A stretch of DNA of 42,500 bases, from positions 1 through 42,500 of the forward strand of contig CAJNDS010002506.1 in NCBI GenBank assembly GCA_905221605.1. Reading direction: 5' to 3'. The position numbers and the translations under genes were made by a program. This document shows positions 27,620 to 37,205 of this stretch, one piece after another (positions within the stretch are counted from its first letter, which is position 1; each line of letters opens with the position of its first letter). The DNA comes from Symbiodinium natans. Lineage: Eukaryota; Sar; Dinophyceae; Suessiales; Symbiodiniaceae. Under the pieces are notes generated by a model that was given only the letters and a program-made list of their open reading frames with translations, did no database searches and was not told where the DNA came from.

Positions 27620-28840
27620 ACGTTTTCAGCGCTGTTCCTTTGGGCAAGTACGATGATCTGGAAAGTCTTTTTTTTTGCTCTTAAGACTCGGTCTGGGGGT
27701 GCATCTTTGAACTTAGTTTTAGCTGCCCCTGCTTTTGGGCGCAGGACATGGTTTTATGGCTGAAGGACTCTCTCCTTCTTCTTGCAGCAGTATTTCCTTC
27801 TTTTGTTTTCTGCGGCCGTGGGATCATCTGCCTCAGCAGCGAGGAAAGTGTTGCCAGTACGCTAGCTTATCGCACAAGCAAGCCCCCCACTACACCCAAA
27901 CGGGTCTAAGTTGGCAAGTGCAAACACGCCAGCGCTCGGATCCCGTCTGTAGGCAGAAGGAGGGCATCGGGACAGGCGATGGGTGGGACTGCCGACGAGT
28001 GGAGGCACAGGGAACGGACCGGGGGGGGGGGGGAAACAAAGAAGTAATGGCCAATAAACATGAGCGACCGAACGAGCAAGACGACAGCAAATGGGCAGGT
28101 GGCAGTGCAGAAGAGAGATGGGGGCATGAGCGCCCAGCAGTCCCGCTGGACGCGCGGAAGGAGAGGCCTCTGAGGAGACGGCGTGGGGACGGGGAGACGG
28201 AGGAACAAACAGCAGAAGGCCGAAGAGGGGCGACATGGCGCATCGAGGCGGAGAACTAACGCATGAGTGAGCTGCAAACTCCGCTTGTGGGTGGTTGATA
28301 CGCAAACGCTTACGGGGAATGTCAACTTCTTTTGACCTGCGGTTCAGCTGGTGGCCTCCCAATCCCACAGCACAAGCTCAAAGCCCGAAGCTCCTGCTCA
28401 CCAACAAAATGGTGTTTTGACCTTCGCCTGACAGCGTTCGCACCGCCAAATGGCATTTGTTTGGACGTCTTTTTTGGCAGCATCGCATGTTACAATGTAT
28501 TGTTTCGTTTGAAAACACTATGCCCACCAGCGCTTTCAAAGTGTTTACATGTTCACCTGTTTGAAAGAAATCGTTTTTCCTCTCAGGTTGCTTTGCCTGA
28601 ACCAGCAAGGCAGTACGACTGTCTTCCTCCCACCGCCTCCCCCCCCCCTCCGTGCCCCCCCCCTCTCCCAAACCGCGGAGTCATGCATGCTAAGACCCCC
28701 AAACACGCCTAACTAGCGTTTTCCCCGCGACCGCTGCCGGTCGCGGCGTAAGCCTAAACAACACGCGTTGGAAGGCCCCTAGACTCGAAGCGCAAGCGTC
28801 AGCTCATTTTCATAGGTCTATATTATTCTATGCTTATTCT
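27620..28840. other. No gene assigned; G run at 28020, C-rich at 28637-28670
   Basis: Long open frames on both strands over 27735-28370 (168 codons minus, 174 codons plus) are complementary shadows with biased composition and no splice support. A run of 14 G lies at 28021-28034 and C-rich runs at 28637-28670. Confidence 0.4.
28725..28746. repeat. Perfect 8 bp GC-rich inverted repeat
   Basis: CCGCGACC, loop GCTGCC, GGTCGCGG. A strong GC hairpin with no obvious flanking gene signal. Confidence 0.75.
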
Positions 28841-28845
28841 CTACT

Positions 28846-28990
28846 TCAGTTGTTTCTGCAAGAGCCTGATGATCAGCTTCTGCATGGGCTTCAGACTGCA
28901 GGCGGCCCTGGTGCAAGTGCGGCGTTGGAGAAGCGACCATACAATGCTGGAAATCCAAAGGCGCAGGCAATCATCTCTTCAATAAGTCCT
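28846..28990 (+). CDS. Possible plus-strand exon (exception to orientation)
   Basis: Acceptor TATTCTCTACTTCAG is followed by LFLQEPDDQLLHGLQTAGG then SAALEKRPYNAGNPKAQAI on the plus strand. The opposite strand is also open (EMIACAFGFPALYGRFSNAA after an AAG acceptor). I slightly prefer the plus reading by composition; this is the main counter-example to a wholly minus-strand cluster. Confidence 0.3.
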
Positions 28991-29083
28991 TGGAAGTGTG
29001 GGCTTCCATTGTGGGCCCCCCCCTCCGCTGGATTATGTCGTGCCTCTGACTCTCTTGAAGGCATCACCCGTGCCTGCACAGAG

Positions 29084-29113
29084 GCACACACACACACACA
29101 CACACACACACCG
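29084..29113. repeat. (CA)n microsatellite
   Basis: About 14 CA dinucleotides. Confidence 0.95.
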
Positions 29114-29187
29114 AGAGCAGCACATCAAGAAGCTGCCAGAGGCTGCATCGTCACGTTGCGAATGAACGCAGAAACAAGCACTGGAAA

Positions 29188-29370
29188 TCATGCCAGGTCG
29201 CTGCCAACGCGGTCTCTGGCAACGTAGTCCAAACGGCCAGCCAGCTCAATAAGCCTTGGCGTACGCATCCGGCTGCGCATTAACAACACACCAAAACGGT
29301 CATAGGCGAGGCACGCAGGCGAATCCACGCGAACAGCGAGGCGCCTGCATCTCAGAGGCAAATCGCGAGA
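29188..29370 (-). CDS. Probable exon, unknown protein
   Basis: The frame after TTTGCCTCTGAG (or ATGCAG) reads RRLAVRVDSPACLAYDRFGV, LLMRSRMRTPRLIELAGRL, DYVARD. GC-rich third positions, many Arg and Leu. It ends at a stop at 29188 or a donor shortly before. Function unknown. Confidence 0.45.
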   Translation of the reverse strand, partial: SRDLPLRCRRLAVRVDSPACLAYDRFGVLLMRSRMRTPRLIELAGRLDYVARDRVGSDLA

Positions 29371-29561
29371 TGCAATCGCGAGATTCAGCCATGCAAGATG
29401 CAGCATGCGCTTGGTCGGCATGGAGCACAGGCCTAACTGACCGGGCCGCTGCCGACGCTGCAGCCACGTGTTCCTGAGAAACCATTCGGCAGCCCAAAAT
29501 CACAGGGTTAACTTGGCATCCCTGTTAGTTGATTTTGCTGATTTTGGGATCCGGAATTCCG

Positions 29562-29867
29562 TTAAGGATTTTGTTGCTTTAAGGCTTTGCATGGCTTTGC
29601 ACTGACTGATGCTCTCGCGAGGTACTGCGCGCGTTGCTTGGTCGAAAGCGCGTTTCGACCGAAATGCGCGATTCCGTGAATGTTGGGCAACCTCTGTTTC
29701 CTCCATATTTCTGCATTTTGAATGTCATCCATTACCTCAGCTGTTTTCGTATGAGTTTGGAAAAGATCACTTGGGCGTGTGGAACAATTGTCATTGTCGG
29801 CACGACATTCTTTGAAGCAAGCCTGCACGGTTGAGGGATGCGCAGTCCCCCAAGGTGATGCAAACAC
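29562..29867 (-). CDS. Possible exon(s), low support
   Basis: A 101-codon frame with plausible stretches (KECRADNDNCSTRPSDLF, MDDIQNAEIWRKQRLPN). A second minus frame overlaps from 29500. Splice sites were not settled. Confidence 0.25.
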   Translation of the reverse strand: MFASPWGTAHPSTVQACFKECRADNDNCSTRPSDLFQTHTKTAEVMDDIQNAEIWRKQRLPNIHGIAHFGRNALSTKQRAQYLARASVSAKPCKALKQQNP

Positions 29868-30171
29868 AGCGCTCTATTATATATGGTCCATTATATGGTC
29901 ATATACGATTCTCTCCAAGTGCATACCATATACTATATATTCGATGCGAGCTATGTACATATGTTACTTTCTACGTTTTTCGGGTACTTTGGAGGTCTAC
30001 TGGTCCGTGCACATCCTAACAGCCAGCATACCATCAATATCCATCAATAGAAGATGCTTCAAAAACATACGAATCGTTGGGCGAGTCATTTTTTAAGACG
30101 TTCTCCGGTACACCGACACAAGAGCAGAACAGAGCAGAGAACGCAAAGAGAACTCGCCGGACCACTGCCTC

Positions 30172-30253
30172 AGCGCAAAAGAGATGCAAGTTCTGCCGCT
30201 GCGCCTTGCTTTTTATCCTCGGCATAATCGAGAAGCCCGGTCACTGGTCCAAC
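30172..30253 (-). CDS. Short exon, unknown protein
   Basis: Acceptor TGTCGAGCATAG precedes VGPVTGLLDYAEDKKQG then AAAELASLLR, with strong codon bias, to a stop at 30170 or a nearby donor. The rest of the 144-codon open frame upstream is repeat-derived (CACCGC) and not coding. Confidence 0.5.
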
Positions 30254-30529
30254 TATGCTCGACAGAGGCACACCACGGGTGGCATGTGGACAGGACGCGT
30301 AGAGGCTGCGACCTCGCAGTTTTTCACCCTGGTATGCAGGGTTCTTACTCACTCGTCGCCCTCTGTGACGATACCAGGATATGCCGGTGTCATCCAACTC
30401 CGCAAGTCCTTGTGATACGCGTCGTCTGCCTTTCCAGCTTGTTCTGTTCTTTTGCACTGGGCTCCTCTGCTGCCCTTCCGTCGACCGGGGGCACTCTCGG
30501 CGCACCACGCAAACCCCGCGCACCACACA

Positions 30530-30608
30530 CCCCCCCCCCCCACACCGCCCCACACCGCCACCGCACACCGCCACCGCACTGCACACCGCACACCGCCACC
30601 GCACACCG
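30530..30608. repeat. CACCGCACAC-type tandem repeat
   Basis: A C run then irregular CACCGC/CACACCGC units. It generates open frames on both strands (Cys/Gly/Val or His/Pro/Thr) that are not genes. Confidence 0.9.
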
Positions 30609-30613
30609 AGCGT

Positions 30614-31588
30614 GATCTACTATATCTACCCTATGACATGCAAATGAAACATGCGCATGTATAGTCTATGAGCCCATGTTCCATAGCGACATAGGGAGGC
30701 CCCTTCAGGAGGCCCCTGTGGGCCAGGATGTGGCTGAAAGTGCGGATTCCACGATGTTTCTCCTGCCCGGCTTAGGAATGGCAGAGACGTGACCTCCTGG
30801 CCGTGCCCCAGAATCTCGAAGGAAAGTTGGGGTTCCTTTTGAAACTTGTGGTTTCATGTGGTTTCCTGTTTGCAACTGGACTGTACTCGACTGCCAGGAA
30901 ATGAACCAACATCTCTCAGCCCTAAACCCTAAACCCTAAAAAACCCTTTCCCCACGGCTACAGAGGGAACCGAGGCTGTCCTTTTCTTCGCTTCCTGATT
31001 CGAGGGTTTTGTTGAGGTTCGCAGGTTCGGGTTGGCAGTGTAGACTTGCGCTCATACAAATCGTGATCTGGACCTGACAAGCCACAAACGATCTGGACCT
31101 AAAGAGCTATCCAAAACACGCGACTTGAGAGAAGAAAGGCACACGAACGGCACATTTTGAGCAACATGCGCTCACGGAGACCACGATCCAGGCCAGCTTG
31201 GCGCTCCAACACACGCGCGAGAACCCGCTGGAGACACACAAGGACGTATGAACACACGCACACCGCGTCTACAAGTCAAGATCCCCACGTAACCCTCAAA
31301 TCCACCCCGTACGTGTTGTTGATTGGCCTAGGCCGAACAGCCGATGTTACAAGTACCTGGTTGGACAACCACGCAGCAACACGAAACAGCTTGCGACTTG
31401 GGCTCAGAACAGCTACGCAGCTACGAGGCCTTGCTTTGAACCATTTTAAACTTGTTCAAAGCAGGATCAGGAAGCAGCTCCCCAAGGCGAGGTGCTTCAG
31501 ATGACGCCGCAGGAACTGCCTTCGAGCCTTGGCGCTGACATGAAAACTTGACTGTAGTGACTGTAGAAGCCCACACAATTCACACAAT
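30614..31588. other. No gene assigned; CCCTAAA run at 30918-30946
   Basis: Apart from four CCCTAAA units at 30918-30946 I see no repeat and no supported exon. A plus-strand frame at 31157-31504 lacks splice support. Confidence 0.45.
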
Positions 31589-32077
31589 TCACTCGAAAGG
31601 GTCAGAACACGGTGCGCATGAGTGCAAGACGAAAGCAAAACACAGCCGCAACCTTTTCCCTCGATCCTCGATCGCCCAAAGCTCACAGGGCTGATACGCG
31701 CGGCAGACAGGGCAAGTACTCCGCCGTCCAGCTGCACGTAGCCAGTTTGTAAGACATGATGAATGGAAAACGTGGCAAGCTGGACATGGGAAAAACATGA
31801 TCGAGTCTTCTGCTTCTAGCTGCGACAAACAACAGGGACAAACCTCTCGGACCAAGTGATGGGGACAAGGGACCGGCCGCAACTCCACCAGCTTTGGTTC
31901 GAATGTGCGCCTTCCCGAAGGAGCGGGTACGCTTGATCTTGGTGGCGTCACGCACGGTATCTCTGGCAGCACAGCGTTGCAACAAGCAGCGGTGGTGGCA
32001 GGTTGCGGGGCTTGAGAACGCGAAGCTTCAGAATTTGACTTCAGGTTCGCTGCACCCTGCCGCGACTGAGCACATCT
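31589..32077 (-). CDS. RING-H2 zinc-finger protein (putative E3 ubiquitin ligase)
   Basis: The frame is open for 162 residues from an acceptor-like CGTGCCTTAG at 32078 to the stop at 31589. It contains one complete RING-H2 signature in the C-terminal half: CPCC, a 14-residue spacer, CPACHVFHSSC, then 13 residues and CPVC. This fits C-x2-C-x(n)-C-x3-H-x2-H-x2-C-x(n)-C-x2-C, with all eight zinc ligands present. RING-H2 domains of this type recruit E2 enzymes and transfer ubiquitin. The N-terminal ~80 residues are Ala/Pro/Ser-rich without a domain, and no membrane segment is seen. There is no in-frame ATG before the RING, so a start exon is missing: either the exon at 32095-32197 belongs to it or the start lies elsewhere. 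Confidence 0.8.
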   Translation of the reverse strand, partial: RCAQSRQGAANLKSNSEASRSQAPQPATTAACCNAVLPEIPCVTPPRSSVPAPSGRRTFEPKLVELRPVPCPHHLVREVCPCCLSQLEAEDSIMFFPCPACHVFHSSCLTNWLRAAGRRSTCPVCRAYQPCELWAIEDRGKRLRLCFAFVLHSCAPCSDPFE

Positions 32078-32094
32078 CTAAGGCACGGGTCTGC

Positions 32095-32197
32095 TCACGC
32101 TGAGTTGATTTTCAACGCAATGTACTCTTCGTACACCTTCTGCGGGAGCATTGCGCCAACCCCACGCAATTCATTTGTACCAAACTTGCCCTTCTGC
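32095..32197 (-). CDS. Exon ending 17 bp upstream of the RING-H2 frame
   Basis: A strong acceptor (AATCTCCCTTGCAG) opens one nucleotide and 33 codons: QKGKFGTNELRGVGAMLPQ then KVYEEYIALKINSA, to a TGA at 32095. Either this is the last exon of an upstream gene, or the real exon ends at TCAGC|GTGAGC, a good donor, and continues into the RING-H2 gene. Sequence alone does not decide. Confidence 0.6.
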
Positions 32198-32499
32198 CTG
32201 CAAGGGAGATTCGAAGCACCCTACCGCACAGAATGCAACGAGCACACTGCAACAGACAAACTGAGAAATGTGACATCAGCCGAAGCCGCGGATCGACTCC
32301 AGGATTCTGCAAGTCTTTTGAGAAAAAAACGTCCCCTTTCCCTTTTTGCTCTCTCAGTCTGCTCAACATGTCTCATGCTGCCTCATGCTGCCCCTTTGGC
32401 AAAGATCCCGACTCGGCGCAAGACCACCGGACATCACCAGACAGCGGTTTGAGCGAGAAGGCTATCGGCTGGCAAGGGGCACGAAAACGAATTTTAATC

Positions 32500-32600
32500 T
32501 GATCTGATCGAATTTGCGAAAGCTGCTTTTTCTGCGATTCGAAACAGAAGCTTCGACAGAACTTTGTGCCACTGAGTGATAAGTAAATCTGCTTGCCGAT
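32500..32600 (-). CDS. Possible exon
   Basis: The minus frame reads ADLLITQWHKVLSKLLFRIA then EKAAFANSIRSDQ. It is helical and coding-like. A second frame is open over the same bases, so support is limited. Nothing else is supported from 32600 to 33740. Confidence 0.3.
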
Positions 32601-33745
32601 GAGGTTCGAGCTGAATGCAAATGCAAAGGTTCGATGTGCGGCGATGTTTTTTGGCATCGTACCCACCTCGCACAGTAGATGTTGCACCGCACCTTATTTT
32701 GGAAGAGTTGTGGAAACACTGGGCTCCGTTGTGATTCTTCGGTATGTCTCTCATGCTAATGACAGTAGCATGCGCCGGTTCAGTCGAACAAGAAGGTTTG
32801 ACAAGGTGCACGCGCGCGTTCGTCCCAACACGCAACATGCTGGCCGTGCAAAGAAGCAAAGCATGGCTCACTCATGCAAACATCATAGATTGCCTGGTAG
32901 TTGCGACAGATTGCGGTTGCTGGCAGCTTCCGCACGTTGCAAAATCACGTCCACTCTTTCCCTGAGTCAAGACTCAGTGGGGAGAAGCTGGATCCCTTAG
33001 TACTGACCCACTATACTTGATTAGACCGGATTAGACCCCTTGATGCAACAATTTGCACTCAGTGATGGCCTCCTCGCAGCTTTGCTCGGCGTTCCATGAG
33101 TCGGCATTTGATCTGAGGGACTAGGCTGCAGCATGTTGAATCATGGGGTTTGCGATGGAGCGTGTCTCACGAGATACAAACCAGTCTCTGCAACCAATAG
33201 AGATATGGGAACGGCAACCCTTGTTCGGCCGACCATTACAGGTATACTCGTCGTCCAGTGTCAACCGAAAGGCTCTTCAAAAGAATGAATGTGCAAGATT
33301 TTGCAAGTATCATATGAAACCTACGCTTCTTGCTCAATAATCTTCTTCTGCTGGTGTCGCTTGAGCCTGACTCACTTCGGCTTTGCCTGCCACAGCAAGG
33401 CGATGATGGCAAGGCGCATGCCACGCACATGATCGAACGTGAGCTTGCAAGTGTTTTAGGGTGCGGCCCCTGTGCTGAAGCTGCAGGAAAGACAGTGAAC
33501 CTGAGTGAGCAGGGGCCCCCCTGCGCACGTGCACTCTTTGTGCCGTGGCTGACCTCGCATTCTTGAAGAAATGGCATCCTTTGCCTCCTGCAATGCCTCA
33601 GATGGACACTACCACTTTGCACGGGAGCTTAGTGTAGTGCTTATAAATGTCAAGAATGTTCTTCCGGCCTGATGCTTGCTTTCCACACTTCTTGCAGCAT
33701 CAAGCAGATTATCACCATTTGCAACAATCAAATTCAACAATCAAG

Positions 33746-33846
33746 CTGAAAGAGGTGGAAGAGGTGCAGGGTCTCCAGAATTAGCAAAGTAGCATGCACT
33801 TCTTCGGTCCTGGCTTGCGTCTCCTCCTCGAACTTCGACTTGGCCG
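33746..33846 (-). CDS. Exon, two competing frames
   Basis: One frame gives a coiled-coil-like SKFEEETQARTEEVHATLL then ILETLHLFHLFQLDC, ending at a stop. The other, open over 33741-33932, reads KACLQKAAVISDAACLYADG then SFVILWCGQVEVRGGD, which resembles the ADGS.V.WG rhythm of RCC1-like repeats. Both lie on the minus strand; I cannot pick. Confidence 0.4.
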
Positions 33847-34206
33847 CACCAGAGAATCACAAAAGAGCCATCGGCGTACAGGCACGCAGCATCCGAGATC
33901 ACAGCTGCCTTTTGAAGGCAAGCTTTCTGCAAGTCCTCCAGTCAACCAAGGACAAGCATTCAGAGCATCCGTATTCGGCTGCGCGAGCAGGAAAAGCCAC
34001 CAAGGGTTCATGTATGTTCATGTCCAAGGCCCGATTCCTGAAGGGCAGCTGCCTCAGTCATTGTCATCTCAGTCGCCACATGATTCAAATGATGTCCATG
34101 GGCCCCTAGGCTTGCGGCAGCTTCTCCCATGCCGACGCGAGCGGATGCAAGGAGCTTCTCCTCAAGGCCGCGCTGCAGAGGCGAGGCACTGACAAGCTCG
34201 GGGTGG

Positions 34207-34290
34207 GCTTAGCATCGCATTTAGCATCGCATTTGGCATCGCATTTAGCATGGCTTAGCATGGCTTAGCATGGCTGAGCATGGCTGAGCG
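34207..34290. repeat. Compound repeat: 12 bp AGCATCGCATTT then 10 bp AGCATGGCTT
   Basis: Three copies of a 12 bp unit pass directly into about five copies of a 10 bp unit that shares its first six bases. It probably forms the 3' side of a possible minus-strand exon (34255-34400, LQAFLISQHISRGRLLFEEL). Confidence 0.85.
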
Positions 34291-34805
34291 GCTTTTCGCT
34301 GACAACCGCAACTCTTCAAACAACAAGCGCCCTCTTGAAATATGTTGCGAAATCAAGAACGCCTGCAACATGCTGAGAAGCTTTCGCTTTATGGATACAA
34401 ATGAGAGGTGACAGTTGAATCGCCGGAAACGTGTCGGGGTTGAAAGCCAAAGCTGTGAAAAGTCTGCGCTTCCTGAGAACAACCGGGGGGAAGAACATGT
34501 ACGAACGGTAAGAAGGGTAAGAACTTTTTGCTTTGCCGCCCAGTTGTGGACTCGGGGATCGAAGCTTGAGGGTTGTCGGATACAAGTACGAGACCCCAAT
34601 TTACAGCTCCCGGCCAACAACAATCAACAAGATACTTACGTCGATCATCCCCAGGCAGCGCCCCCGACCAGAAGGGTGAGAGAGAGAGAGAGACTAGGGC
34701 AAGAGTTGTCATTCCTAACGCACGCCAACTCCTAATCAACATTTAAAAATCGCTAAATCTCTTGCCACCCTCCACCCACTCATCAACATTTCAAGAGTAA
34801 TCCTG

Positions 34806-34988
34806 CTAGTTATCCCTGGCCCTCCGTTGCCCCGCTTTGCTGCCCAGGAGCAGAAGCTGCCTTTCTTTGGGAAGCTTCACTGTGGGCCTCCTTTGCAGCA
34901 GCCTCAGCGTGTGGATCAGGAGCGGCCACAAGCCAAACAGACAGCCGGACACCGAGTGCATGACCAAGTCACGCTTTTTGAAAGCCAT
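34806..34988 (-). CDS. Terminal exon, possible membrane segment
   Basis: After CTGGCCGATCAG the frame starts MAFKKRDLVMHSVSGCLFG then LWPLLIHTLRLLQRR, with one likely membrane helix, ending at a TAG at 34806. Third positions are mostly G/C. A second frame over the same bases (PDPHAEAAAKEAHSEASQRK) ends at 34810. The exon at 35152-35228 is probably upstream in the same gene but does not match this phase. Confidence 0.4.
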   Translation of the reverse strand: MAFKKRDLVMHSVSGCLFGLWPLLIHTLRLLQRRPTVKLPKERQLLLLGSKAGQRRARDN

Positions 34989-35151
34989 CTGATCGGCCAG
35001 CGACCTTCGGATTCACATGAGGCGATGTCTATGCAGCAGTGGTGCGAACCTGCGCATTCAAGTTATGCACACCTAGTGCAGACTCAAACTCAAAAAAAAA
35101 CATCGTCCATGGAGTGAGAACACACAACCCTGAACACATCAGATCACATAC

Positions 35152-35228
35152 TGGCGAAAGCTTCTGGCTGTTTTCGCAGCTCGAAGCTGCGCAGGTCTCG
35201 CTGCTCATTGCCTCGTAGTTGGTCCAGC
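35152..35228 (-). CDS. Internal exon with GTATGT donor
   Basis: Acceptor TTTCTGGGAG and donor GCCA|GTATGT bound 77 nt reading LDQLRGNEQRDLRSFELRK then QPEAFA. Highly charged and helical. Unknown function. Confidence 0.5.
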
Positions 35229-35692
35229 CTCCCAGAAATCACCAGCATTGAAGGAAGGAATTGACCGGGCTTGTTCCCTTTTCGTGGGTCCTCACTTGCC
35301 CCACTTGCTCCACTGCCCTCCATCCCTTCCCCCTGTCGTCGCCCCACCTGCCCCAGTCGGCCCGACTCTTTTACCGCTTGCCCGGCCCGATTTGCAGGAC
35401 GCTGGATTCTTCCACAGAGCCTTCAGCAGGCCAAGTAGAAATCCGAACCCCAAGATTCCCTGAACCCAGCGCCTTACTTCTTGACTCACTGTCCCTCTCA
35501 GGATATCGGAGGCCCAAAGGCAAGGATGGATCTGCACTTCACGAGGGCTCGGGCTTGCTCTTTCAGCATGGTGATGGCTTCCTTGCGATTCCAGTGTAGG
35601 GGCCTCAGAGCCTCATAGCCCCGGCGCTGAAGCTTTGGCCGTTGTGATTTGGGGCCCACGTTGTACTGTAGAAGTAAACCTGAGATCCTGCA

Positions 35693-36052
35693 TCAGAAAG
35701 ACGACACAAGCTCTGCACTTTGCAAGTGGCAAAGCTCTGTTGCAACATTGTGGGCTCTGAAGATTAAACCATCAAGTGGGGCAAGCGATACGAGTAGGGG
35801 GCGAATTTGAGGGGAAAGTAGCACAAGTGGGACGGACTGGTTAAAGTTTTCCCGCCCTGCTCTCCTCTCCTCCAGAACTGACATGGAAACGGGAGACGCA
35901 TGGGCTAGTGACGAGAACTGGCCACAGAACTGAGTGCGCCACTCGCCCTGGGCCTTGTCCAGGATCTCGTTCAGTACCTCTTGAAATGTCATTGTCACCA
36001 GCAATCCTTGAACGCTCAGGCTTAGATTTCGCATACTTTCTGGCACCCTCAG
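35693..36052 (-). CDS. Exon(s), unknown protein, downstream of (CCCAA)n intron
   Basis: After TTGTCCTTCCTGAG at 36053 the frame reads VPESMRNLSLSVQGLLVTM, TFQEVLNEILDKAQGEWRTQ, FCGQFSSLAHASPVSM and stays open to 35693. The first ~60 codons are the best supported; a later donor may end the exon around 35880. No family recognised. Confidence 0.45.
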   Translation of the reverse strand: MRVPESMRNLSLSVQGLLVTMTFQEVLNEILDKAQGEWRTQFCGQFSSLAHASPVSMSVLEERRAGRENFNQSVPLVLLSPQIRPLLVSLAPLDGLIFRAHNVATELCHLQSAELVSSF

Positions 36053-36062
36053 GAAGGACAAA

Positions 36063-36335
36063 ATGTATATACATATACATATACATATACATGTACATAT
36101 ACATAAAAAAAGTGTGTGTGTGTGTGTGCCCAACCCAACCCAACCCAACCCAACCCAACCCAACCCAACCCAACCCAACCCAACCCAACCCAACCCAACC
36201 CAACCCAACCCAACCCAACCCAACCCAAACCCAACCCAACCCACCCCACCCAACAACCCAACCCAACCCAACCCACCCAACCCAACCCAACCCAACCCAA
36301 CCCACCCCAACCCAACCCAACCCAACCCAACCCCC
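36063..36335. repeat. (ATATAC)n, (GT)n and (CCCAA)n microsatellites
   Basis: ATATAC units (36063-36105), then GT (36111-36128), then about 40 units of CCCAA (36129-36335) with few interruptions. All frames stay open over the CCCAA part, giving 93-254-codon false ORFs. The block sits between two exons on the minus strand, so it is probably intronic. Confidence 0.95.
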
Positions 36336-36540
36336 CCCCCCTCCCCCATCCACCCGCCCACCCCCTTTCCGGAAAGACCCACCACGGCTTTGAGCATTAA
36401 ACCCATAAAGACCCTGAAAGATCACCAAAGCCAAAATCGCACAGCAACACATAGCAACTCCCCAGCCCAACCCATGTGAACAAGCGTTCGTTGGGGTTCG
36501 CCTGGCACCCAGCCAGCTGCCCAGAAACACCAGACCCGAC

Positions 36541-36692
36541 CCTATCAGTTGCAAGCAAAGGATAAACTCTGCGGCCAAACTCAGAACTTGCCATATGATG
36601 TTCAAGATTTGACTTCGACTTCCTCATGTATTGCATGCTTCCATTGTAAATGTCGAGAGCTCCAGCAAATGCCCGAACCTGGCCACAAACAC
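36541..36692 (-). CDS. Exon with strong acceptor, unknown protein
   Basis: A strong acceptor (GCTTTGGCCTGTTTAG) opens VCGQVRAFAGALDIYNGS, MQYMRKSKSNLEHHMASSEF, GRRVYPLLATDR. The donor GATAGG|GTCGGG is modest. Another frame further along (36420-36590) has two hydrophobic runs (EFILCLQLIGSGLVFLGS, CCCAILALVIFQGLYG) after a GGCCGCAG acceptor; one of the two is probably real. The gene lies downstream of the channel on the same strand. Function unknown. Confidence 0.45.
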
Positions 36693-37205
36693 CTAAACAG
36701 GCCAAAGCAATGAGAATGTTTGGAGGCGGACTAAACCACAACACTTGTGAAAGCATGCCAGCGCCGCGAAGACCCTCTCGCTCTCACATCCCCTGTCTTT
36801 TTACCGGTCTTCAAGCAGTCCCACAAGACACCTGTACACCTCTGCTTTCACAGGAAATTGATAATTGTGATTCCAATTGCTTTTCCTGTCAGGGCTTGGA
36901 CAGTACATGCACCGAGTATAGGATCAGATTGTCAGCGTGATCAGGAAGCACAGGAGGCATGAAGCGGATATCAAAAACATCGAGAACACAAGAAGCAGTT
37001 TGACATGTTTATGTGCTTGTTTCATCATTAGCTAGACTTTCTAGGGCATGCTAGCCGCTGCTACTGGTAGTCTGTCCTGCAGCTGAAGGGATCGAAATTC
37101 GGCGGCAGTTGATGCAATCTTTGCACGCAGGACCTTGGCGTACCGCATGGGTTTCAGAGATGGAGGCTACTGTGTCCAGCATACACGAGAAACAAAGCCA
37201 TGCTT

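Noticed and set aside
27735-28368. Opposed ORFs of 168 (minus) and 174 (plus) codons
   Set aside because: Each is the complement of the other with biased composition, and neither has supporting splice sites or a recognisable domain.
35841-36605. 254-codon Gly/Trp/Val-rich ORF and its Pro/Asn/Thr-rich counterpart
   Set aside because: Most of the length is (CCCAA)n. Only the two ends may contain real exon sequence.
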